Below, piece after piece: positions 1 through 4,789 of a stretch of 7,592 bases of DNA. The notes beneath the pieces are model-generated. The model saw only the letters and a list, made by a program, of their open reading frames with translations. It searched no databases and had not been told where the DNA came from. This DNA is from Lachnospiraceae bacterium (GTDB taxonomy: Bacteria > Bacillota > Clostridia > Lachnospirales > Lachnospiraceae). The DNA is taken from assembly GCA_017477805.1 (NCBI GenBank), contig JAFUUM010000347.1:1-7592 (forward strand). Reading direction: 5' to 3'. Both the position numbers and the translations under genes were made by a program. The first letter of the stretch is position 1. Each line of letters opens with the position of its first letter.

Positions 1-29
1 ATCCCAACGTAGATTGTGTTATTATTCAT
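1..29 (-). CDS. Start of probable IS110-family transposase (partial, cut by window edge)
   Basis: Only nine codons are visible: ATG at 29-27, then residues MNNNTIYVG. A strong ribosome site (AGGAGG, 37-42) lies 7 bases before the ATG, so this is a real gene start. The pattern of a short polar lead followed by I-Y-V-G resembles the N-terminus of IS110-family DEDD recombinases. In that family the next residues are normally G-[IM]-D-V and include the first catalytic Asp of the RuvC-like fold, but here they fall outside the window. About 155 bases of structured non-coding DNA upstream also fit the left end of an IS110 element. The gene is in the same orientation as groES-groEL and downstream of it. 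Nine residues are thin evidence: the gene start is secure, the family is an inference. Confidence 0.55.
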
Positions 30-130
30 TTAGTGACCTCCTTTTGTATGCGGTAATCCCTGTTACCTTTGTTTAGCGACTTTAGTATACAGGTAAATCC
101 ACGTTGCTACAAAATGGAGGTCATTACATA
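30..130 (-). ncRNA. Structured leader of the transposase, candidate bridge RNA region
   Basis: Read on the minus strand, this stretch folds into a long stem. Bases 126-108 pair with 48-31: 17 pairs, one A-C mismatch and one bulged A. The stem encloses a 59-base loop. Inside the loop, 67-63 and 56-52 form a 5-base-pair hairpin (GGTAA/TTACC), and an upstream TTACCT (96-91) can compete for the same GGTAA. In IS110 elements such a region encodes the bridge RNA, whose internal loops bind target and donor DNA. The stem also covers the transposase ribosome site, so translational control is an alternative or additional role. The ends of any RNA are unknown. Confidence 0.33.
37..42 (-). promoter_or_regulatory. 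Ribosome binding site of the transposase, within a stem
   Basis: AGGAGG lies 7 bases before the ATG at 29-27. The whole site falls within the 3' arm of the stem formed by 31-48 and 108-126, opposite a complementary GACCTCC. It would therefore be closed in any transcript that contains both arms. Confidence 0.6.
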
Positions 131-154
131 TTGTCTAAGGAAATGAATTCACAA
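125..154 (-). promoter_or_regulatory. Weak candidate promoter for the transposase leader
   Basis: On the minus strand TTGTGA (154-149) stands 18 bases before TATGTA (130-125). These match the sigma-A hexamers only moderately (4 of 6 and 3 of 6). The position would start an RNA just before or within the long stem. In this AT-rich stretch such a match could be chance. Confidence 0.2.
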
Positions 155-183
155 GCTCCTAGGCACAAAACAGCAAAATAGAA

Positions 184-274
184 GTCATGCAAACTCGAAA
201 AGTCGCTGCTTCGCAGCTTTCGTCATGCAAACTCGAAAAACGCTGCGCGTTTTCCTCGTTACCGGGCTTCGCCC
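184..274. repeat. REP-like hairpin repeats, block A
   Basis: Two units lie in tandem, each beginning with the same 18 bases (184-201 and 222-239, GTCATGCAAACTCGAAAA). Each continues into a small hairpin. The first pairs AAAG/CTTT and CTGC/GCAG around a TTC loop (199-220), with an unpaired TCG. The second pairs AAAACGC with GCGTTTT perfectly around TGC (237-253). The second unit is followed by a GGGC-TTC-GCCC hairpin at 264-274. No coding potential is apparent. The units behave like REP or small palindromic intergenic repeats, and the presumed IS110 end abuts the first one. Confidence 0.65.
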
Positions 275-280
275 TATACC

Positions 281-338
281 AAAAAAAGAGGCCTTGAAAC
301 CTCCTGCGTGTAAACACGCTCGGTTTCAGACCTCTTTT
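281..338 (-). terminator. Intrinsic terminator downstream of groEL
   Basis: An extended hairpin has three stacked stems: AAGAGG/CCTCTT (286-291 with 331-336), TGAAACC/GGTTTCA (295-301 with 322-328) and GCGTG/CACGC (306-310 with 315-319) around a TAAA loop. On the minus strand it is followed by a run of seven T (A tract at 281-287), so it would end groES-groEL transcription before the insertion sequence. The plus-strand side has only a short T tract (TTTT at 335-338), so two-way action is possible but weaker. Confidence 0.82.
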
Positions 339-350
339 ATTTACGCTTAG

Positions 351-379
351 ACTCGAAAAGTCGCTGCTTCGCAGCTTTT
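351..379. repeat. REP-like hairpin repeat, block B
   Basis: Bases 351-378 are identical over 28 positions to 193-220 in block A. The hairpin is slightly longer here: AAAAG (356-360) pairs with CTTTT (375-379) and CTGC (364-367) with GCAG (371-374), around TTC, with TCG bulged. It lies between the groEL 3' hairpin and the terminator at 281-338, so it belongs to the 3' untranslated region of groES-groEL if transcription runs that far. Confidence 0.65.
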
Positions 380-410
380 GCGTCTGCTATCGCATCCGCC
401 TTTTCTCGTT

Positions 411-470
411 AACGGCGCCCGCAACCAAATGCCGACTTCGTCGTCGCTTGGTTGCGTTTCGCGCCTGTTA
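411..470 (-). other. Strong hairpin at the groEL stop codon
   Basis: CGCAACCAA (420-428) pairs perfectly with TTGGTTGCG (448-456). Outside it GGCGC (414-418) pairs with GCGCC (461-465), and AAC (411-413) can pair with GTT (467-469), which overlaps the stop codon of groEL at 468-470. The loop is 19 bases. No T run follows on the minus strand, so this does not look like a standard intrinsic terminator. A role as a 3' mRNA-stabilising structure is more plausible, but that is inferred. Confidence 0.6.
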
Positions 471-2093
471 CATCATTCCCATTCCACCCCCTGCGGGCAT
501 TGCGGGAGCGGGAACGTCTTCTTTGATCTCGGCCACTGCGGACTCAGTGGTCAGGAAGGTGGATGCTACGGAAGTAGCGTTCTGCAGTGCGCTTCTGGTT
601 ACCTTAACGGGATCCAGGATGCCTGCGGATACCATATCCACATACTTATCGTTCAGGGCATCGTAACCGGTGCCGACTTTGGACTCGTATACTTTGTTGA
701 TGATAACAGCGCCTTCAAGACCTGCGTTGCTTGCGATGTAGAACAGAGGAGCCTTCAGAGCGGCCATAACGATCTCTGCGCCGGTCTTCTCGTCGCCGGT
801 GAGCTTCTCAGCCAGTTTCTCAACCTTCTTGGAAGCGTGGATGTAAGCGGAACCGCCACCGGAGATAACGCCCTCTTCCACTGCTGCTCTGGTTGCGTTC
901 AGAGCATCTTCCATACGAAGCTTTGCTTCCTTCATTTCGGTCTCGGTTGCAGCACCTACTCTGATAACTGCTACGCCGCCGGACAGCTTTGCAAGTCTCT
1001 CCTGGAGCTTTTCTCTGTCGAAATCGGAAGTGGTCTCTTCGATCTGGTTCTTGATCTGTTTGATACGGTTCTGGATATCGGTCTTCTTGCCGCAGCCGTC
1101 AACGATAACCGTGTTCTCTTTCTGAACCTTAACGGATTTTGCTCTACCGAGCATATCCATGGTAGCATCCTTCAGTTCCAGACCAAGGTCGGAGGAGATA
1201 ACCTGTCCGCCGGTCAGTACTGCGATATCTTCCAGCATAGCCTTTCTTCTGTCGCCGTAGCCGGGAGCCTTAACAGCAACAACATTGAAGGTACCACGAA
1301 GTTTATTAACGATCAGGGTGGTAAGAGCTTCACCTTCTACGTCTTCCGCAACGATCAGGAGACGGGCGCCGCTCTGTACGATCTGCTCAAGGATGGGCAG
1401 GATGTCCTGGATGTTGCTGATCTTCTTATCGGTGATCAGGATGCAAGGATCGTCCAAAACTGCTTCCATCTTGTCCATATCGGTACACATGTAAGCGCTG
1501 ACATATCCTCTGTCGAACTGCATACCTTCTACAAGATCCAGTTCGGTCTGCATGGTCTTGGACTCTTCGATGGTAATAACACCGTCTCTGGAAACCTTCT
1601 CCATAGCATCTGCAACCATCTCGCCTACTGCGTCATCTCCTGCGGAGATTGCAGCAACCTTAGCGATCTGATCTTTGCCTTTCACCTTGGTGCTCATGTC
1701 CTTCAGGGACTCAACAGCACACTCGGTAGCTTTCTTCATACCCTTTCTGAGGATGATGGGGTTAGCACCTGCAGCCAGGTTCTTCATACCTTCATCGATC
1801 ATGGCCTGTGCCAGAACGGTTGCGGTAGTGGTACCGTCACCTGCAACGTCGTTGGTCTTGGTTGCAACTTCCTTAACCAGCTGCGCACCCATGTTCTCAT
1901 AGGGATCTTTTAACTCGATCTCTTTTGCGATGGTAACACCATCGTTGGTGATCAGGGGTGCGCCGTAGGACTTGTCCAGTACTACGTTTCTACCCTTGGG
2001 TCCTAAGGTTACTCTGACGGTATCTGCCAGCTTATCTACACCGGCCTGCAGTGCCTGACGGGCTTCTGCGCCGTTTTTGATCTCTTTTGCCAT
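468..2093 (-). CDS. groL: Chaperonin GroEL (Hsp60)
   Basis: A 541-residue cytoplasmic chaperonin of usual family length. As a double seven-subunit ring it encloses unfolded proteins and folds them with ATP and GroES. The sequence carries the N-terminal equatorial nucleotide site (TLGPKG at 29-34, GDGTTT at 85-90). It also has the ATP-hydrolysis aspartate (D396, in EDALNATRA), the chaperonin signature ending AVEEG-VISGGG (404-414), and the Gly-Met-rich C-terminal tail GGGMGMM. The start is supported by AGGAGG at 2102-2107, 8 bases before the ATG. The gene follows groES by 25 bases in the classic operon and shares its CIRCE-controlled promoter. There is no truncation or frameshift. Identification is close to certain. 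Confidence 0.99.
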   Translation of the reverse strand: MAKEIKNGAEARQALQAGVDKLADTVRVTLGPKGRNVVLDKSYGAPLITNDGVTIAKEIELKDPYENMGAQLVKEVATKTNDVAGDGTTTATVLAQAMIDEGMKNLAAGANPIILRKGMKKATECAVESLKDMSTKVKGKDQIAKVAAISAGDDAVGEMVADAMEKVSRDGVITIEESKTMQTELDLVEGMQFDRGYVSAYMCTDMDKMEAVLDDPCILITDKKISNIQDILPILEQIVQSGARLLIVAEDVEGEALTTLIVNKLRGTFNVVAVKAPGYGDRRKAMLEDIAVLTGGQVISSDLGLELKDATMDMLGRAKSVKVQKENTVIVDGCGKKTDIQNRIKQIKNQIEETTSDFDREKLQERLAKLSGGVAVIRVGAATETEMKEAKLRMEDALNATRAAVEEGVISGGGSAYIHASKKVEKLAEKLTGDEKTGAEIVMAALKAPLFYIASNAGLEGAVIINKVYESKVGTGYDALNDKYVDMVSAGILDPVKVTRSALQNATSVASTFLTTESAVAEIKEDVPAPAMPAGGGMGMM

Positions 2094-2118
2094 TGTTTTG
2101 TCCTCCTAAATGGATTTC

Positions 2119-2394
2119 TTATTTGATGATCGCAAGAATATCTTCCTGTTTTACAACGATGTACTTGTCATTCTCTTCCAGCTTTACTTCCGTTCCGGAG
2201 TACTTGGAGAAAATAACCTTGTCACCCTTCTTTACTTCCATCTTCACTTCGGAAGTACCGGGGCCAACTGCTACAACCTCAGCCTGCTGGGGCTTTTCCT
2301 TATCCTGTCCGGGAAGAACGATGCCGGACTTCGTTGTTTCCTCTGCTACGAGGGGTTTTAATACGACTCTGTCACCAAGCGGTACTAATTTCAT
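2119..2394 (-). CDS. groS: Co-chaperonin GroES (Hsp10)
   Basis: A 91-residue protein that forms the seven-subunit lid of the GroEL chamber. The N-terminus (PLGDRVVLKPL, 5-15) is typical. The mobile loop spans about residues 17-34 and holds the hydrophobic I-V-L triplet (25-27) that docks on the GroEL apical domain. The VGPG turn (43-46) and GDKV-IFSKYSGTEV (57-70) complete the beta barrel, and the end (EDILAII) is canonical. The start follows AGGAGG at 2403-2408 with 8-base spacing. It is the first gene of the groES-groEL operon, directly behind the CIRCE operator, so it should be induced by heat when HrcA releases its site. Length and motifs are normal. Confidence 0.99.
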   Translation of the reverse strand: MKLVPLGDRVVLKPLVAEETTKSGIVLPGQDKEKPQQAEVVAVGPGTSEVKMEVKKGDKVIFSKYSGTEVKLEENDKYIVVKQEDILAIIK

Positions 2395-2427
2395 GATACT
2401 TGCCTCCTAATCCTTTTCTATGGTCTG

Positions 2428-2454
2428 TTAGCACTCTTTTTGTCTGAGTGCTAA
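2428..2454. promoter_or_regulatory. CIRCE operator (HrcA binding site)
   Basis: The sequence TTAGCACTC, nine bases, then GAGTGCTAA is a perfect match to the CIRCE consensus. The dyad extends outward by two more pairs (2426-2456, arms of 11 bases). It lies between the promoter and groES, in the expected 5' leader. CIRCE is bound by the repressor HrcA, whose activity depends on GroEL, giving feedback control of chaperonin levels. No hrcA gene is in the window. Confidence 0.97.
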
Positions 2455-2460
2455 CAACTA

Positions 2461-2487
2461 AAACATAGTTTATTGTTCACTATGTTT
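2461..2487. repeat. Second inverted repeat over the groES promoter
   Basis: AAACATAG (2461-2468) and CTATGTTT (2480-2487) are perfect 8-base inverted copies separated by 11 bases. The left arm overlaps the proposed -10 box and the right arm lies in the spacer. The 27-base total span equals that of CIRCE, but the sequence is unrelated. It could be an additional operator or a chance palindrome in AT-rich DNA. Confidence 0.45.
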
Positions 2488-2495
2488 CTTTGCAA
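2467..2495 (-). promoter_or_regulatory. Probable sigma-A promoter of groES-groEL
   Basis: On the minus strand TTGCAA (2495-2490) and TAAACT (2472-2467) are separated by exactly 17 bases. Each matches its consensus hexamer at 4 of 6 positions. Transcription would begin near 2460, immediately before or at the edge of CIRCE, so bound HrcA would block it. A TATGTT nearby is an alternative -10 box. An 8-base dyad overlies this promoter and is listed separately. Confidence 0.6.
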
Positions 2496-2501
2496 TTCCG
2501 T

Positions 2502-2545
2502 AAAAAACGAGCATACTCACTTTTTCTCGAGCATGCTCGTTTTTT
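2502..2545. terminator. Intrinsic terminator after the diguanylate cyclase gene
   Basis: CGAGCAT-A-CTC (2508-2518) pairs with GAG-C-ATGCTCG (2529-2539) around a 10-base loop with a single A/C mismatch. Six A lie to the left (2502-2507) and six T to the right (2540-2545), so the structure has a U tract on both strands. On the minus strand it ends the rsgA-peptidase-cyclase operon about 70-100 bases after the cyclase stop. It also insulates the groES promoter, whose -35 box begins only seven bases beyond the tract. Confidence 0.85.
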
Positions 2546-2606
2546 CTCTTATTTTTACGGTTTTTCTGATAAAGGGGTGAAAACCCTCTATTTTATAGAT
2601 TTTTTA

Positions 2607-4778
2607 TCATTTTCCGTCGTGCTCCAGGGTGCCTCGGCGGTCACGTTTTCCCTGATAATATTTTTCCTTTTCCTCGTACATCCTGGAATCGGCTGCGGAG
2701 GTCATGATCTTATAAGAAGTCTTACCGTCCGAACAGTATACCGCGCCGATGGATGCGCTGCGGTTCTTCTGTTCCAGACGGTCCTTGACCTTGGCGGTCT
2801 TTTCCAGGAAGATCTCTTCCGTGGGGTCCGGCGAGTAAACAACGAACTCGTCGCCGCCGAGCCGGTATACGTTCTCGGCACCGAAAGCTTCCATCAACGA
2901 AGAGGAAACATCCGTGATCAGTACATCTCCGGCCTCATGCCCACTGGAATCGTTGACCCTCTTAAGGCCGTTGATATCGCACAGGATCGTACCGTAAGGT
3001 CCCTCGGGTTCAGTGATCTCGAATTCCTCGTAGGCTCTTCTGTTTTTGGCTCCCGTCAGGGAATCATAATAGCTGTAGAGTTTTAACTGTTTCTGGAATT
3101 CCCGTTGCTGTACCAGCTGGGAAATAAAGTATCCAAGCAGCCGGATGATCTCCGAGATCTCCTGCATCCTTTCTTTCGGCGGATTATCCACACCGAAGAA
3201 CCCGATGTAGGAACCGTTTGCCATCATGGGCCCTGTTACCAGCGTCTGAATGCCCTGGGGCTTTAAGACCTGATACATGTTCTCGCTGACTTTCCGGTAG
3301 GATTCAATATCGTAAATAAGAATTTGATTATCTTTACGATACTGTTCATACCACACATCCACAACGCCTTCATAAGGAAGCCCCTGCAGATTGCCGATCT
3401 CAGGCGTTACCCCCTCCCGGCACCACTCATAGGTGTTATCAAATGTGTGGTCTTTGTTTTCTTCAAAAATATAGGCCCTGTCCGCCATCAGTTCCGTTCC
3501 CAGATACTCCAGCACCGCATGGATACTGGTCTCAGGGTCATTGGCAGATACCGCATACTGCAGAAGCCTGTTGATAAAACGATCCCGTTCGATGGCGGTA
3601 CGCTCACCGGACCACCAGTGAAGGAACTGGAGCAGCATGCTGATGGCAAACAGACCAAGGCCGATCCGGAGGAAATTGCCGTGATTTTTAAAGATCTGCA
3701 ACCGGAATATATAAATGAACAGATCCGCCACGGAGCAGATGGTGATGATACTGATCCCGGAAAGGAAGAAGAGATTATCCCTCCGGTTAGCGGCCACGGT
3801 TCCCTGCTTTCTGTAATACAGCCGGTCTTCAAACAGGATCGCCACTGCCGTAAGAAGGCACATGAAATAGGCAATGTACTTGATCACATTCAGCCGGTTC
3901 ATGTCAATGCCGTACCCGTACCGAAGAGACGCCATAACCCCAATACTCACAATGGGAATGGCCATGGCAATGTAGTTGTAAAGCTTTCTCTTATGTCTGG
4001 TCACGGAATTGACAAACATAAGAGCTGGCGCCACGGCGATCACAAGAAGGGTGTAGTCCATCGTGCGGATCATATAAATGTTTCCGGACATCACTCCCAG
4101 GATCCCGGTATCTTCCAGACTCCAGAGCCCAAGCAGAAGCATAGCCGATCCCAAAGCCCTTAAGTCGTAAGGAAGCGCCATTTTGGACGGAATCCACAGA
4201 TAGATCACACAGATCAGCACACCGAAAACAATGACGATCATTGCCAGCGTTGCGGGGAACCCTTCCTGTTCCAGCAAAAGACGCATATAGTCCGCTGTTT
4301 TGCAGATATACATATTGCTGATCCTGCCGCCGCTCTTATGCGGGAAAACGGAGGACAGTTCCAGTCTCAGTTCTTTTCCCGCATCGCTCTCTTTTAGGTC
4401 CGCACTGTGGAACACATAGCCGCAGCCCCAGCCGGTGAAATTCGCACGGCTCTTAAATTCGTAGGCAACCCGGTCTCCCACTTTAACGCAAACATTCACG
4501 TTGTTTCCGACAAAGCAGAAATCCTGAAGATCCGTTTCCGTTTCGGGCAGGTTTCTTACAAGGATCACGGATCCGCCGTAATCTCCTGCTGACAGCTTGC
4601 TTACATCCACGGCCTCTCCCTGAAGGGTCTTCCATCCTTCAGAAAAATCCGTGTATTTTCCGCTTGCCAGTTTTCGACCCAAATCCCATTCCAGGACCAC
4701 ATAACAGATAATCAGAAATGCCAACACACTCAGGATCGTTAACCAGACTCTCTTTGTAACGGCATTGTTCTCTTTCAT
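2607..4778 (-). CDS. Membrane-bound diguanylate cyclase with 7TM, GAF and GGDEF domains
   Basis: A 723-residue signalling protein predicted to make cyclic di-GMP from two GTP. An N-terminal membrane helix (about 11-29) is followed by an exported region rich in beta structure (about 30-170). Seven further hydrophobic segments follow (about 174-388), a layout like 7TMR-DISM receptors. A GAF-like domain spans about 405-545 (TGPMMANGSYIGFFGVDNP near its end). The C-terminal GGDEF domain (571-715) has the opening D-S-L-T-G-AKNRR motif, the metal-binding D601 in CDINGLKRVND, SGHEAGD and an intact GGDEF at 641-645, so it should be active. The inhibitory RxxD I-site is absent (GAEN at that place). 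The ATG at 4778 follows an AGAGG site that overlaps the peptidase stop codon, suggesting coupled translation. The ligand is unknown. Confidence 0.9.
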   Translation of the reverse strand: MKENNAVTKRVWLTILSVLAFLIICYVVLEWDLGRKLASGKYTDFSEGWKTLQGEAVDVSKLSAGDYGGSVILVRNLPETETDLQDFCFVGNNVNVCVKVGDRVAYEFKSRANFTGWGCGYVFHSADLKESDAGKELRLELSSVFPHKSGGRISNMYICKTADYMRLLLEQEGFPATLAMIVIVFGVLICVIYLWIPSKMALPYDLRALGSAMLLLGLWSLEDTGILGVMSGNIYMIRTMDYTLLVIAVAPALMFVNSVTRHKRKLYNYIAMAIPIVSIGVMASLRYGYGIDMNRLNVIKYIAYFMCLLTAVAILFEDRLYYRKQGTVAANRRDNLFFLSGISIITICSVADLFIYIFRLQIFKNHGNFLRIGLGLFAISMLLQFLHWWSGERTAIERDRFINRLLQYAVSANDPETSIHAVLEYLGTELMADRAYIFEENKDHTFDNTYEWCREGVTPEIGNLQGLPYEGVVDVWYEQYRKDNQILIYDIESYRKVSENMYQVLKPQGIQTLVTGPMMANGSYIGFFGVDNPPKERMQEISEIIRLLGYFISQLVQQREFQKQLKLYSYYDSLTGAKNRRAYEEFEITEPEGPYGTILCDINGLKRVNDSSGHEAGDVLITDVSSSLMEAFGAENVYRLGGDEFVVYSPDPTEEIFLEKTAKVKDRLEQKNRSASIGAVYCSDGKTSYKIMTSAADSRMYEEKEKYYQGKRDRRGTLEHDGK

Positions 4779-4789
4779 CCGGCAACCTC

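Larger units (their letters stand above)
1..183 (-). mobile_element. Probable left end of an IS110-family insertion sequence (partial)
   Basis: The segment combines the start of a presumed IS110 transposase with a structured non-coding leader (30 to about 183). The outer boundary is inferred. The flanking repeat beginning GTCATGC occurs at 184-201 and again at 222-239, and the two copies stop matching immediately left of 184, as expected if foreign DNA starts there. IS110 elements lack conventional terminal inverted repeats, often insert into palindromic repeats, and in the IS110 subgroup keep a non-coding region upstream of the recombinase gene. The right end is outside the window, so neither the element's length nor a core dinucleotide can be confirmed. 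Confidence 0.42.

Noticed and set aside
184..379. The repeats considered as a CRISPR array.
   Set aside because: There are only two or three units, with unequal spacing and overlapping hairpins, and no constant repeat-spacer pattern or cas genes. They fit REP-like intergenic repeats better.
378..1913. A 511-codon open frame on the plus strand, antisense to groEL.
   Set aside because: It lies almost wholly inside groEL in the opposite direction, has no ribosome site of note, is unusually rich in Cys and His, and matches no known fold. Such antisense frames arise from the biased codons of highly expressed chaperonin genes.
2573..2587. A short AGGG/CCCT hairpin just after the cyclase stop codon as a terminator.
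   Set aside because: It has only four pairs and no T run on the minus strand. The hairpin at 2502-2545 is far better.
2490..3086. A 198-codon plus-strand open frame running through the terminator and the cyclase 3' end.
   Set aside because: It begins in the groES promoter region, passes through a terminator hairpin and is antisense to the conserved GGDEF domain.
3324..4163. A 279-codon plus-strand open frame.
   Set aside because: It is antisense to the membrane and GAF segments of the cyclase. Its Lys/His/Asp-rich composition reflects the complement of hydrophobic codons.
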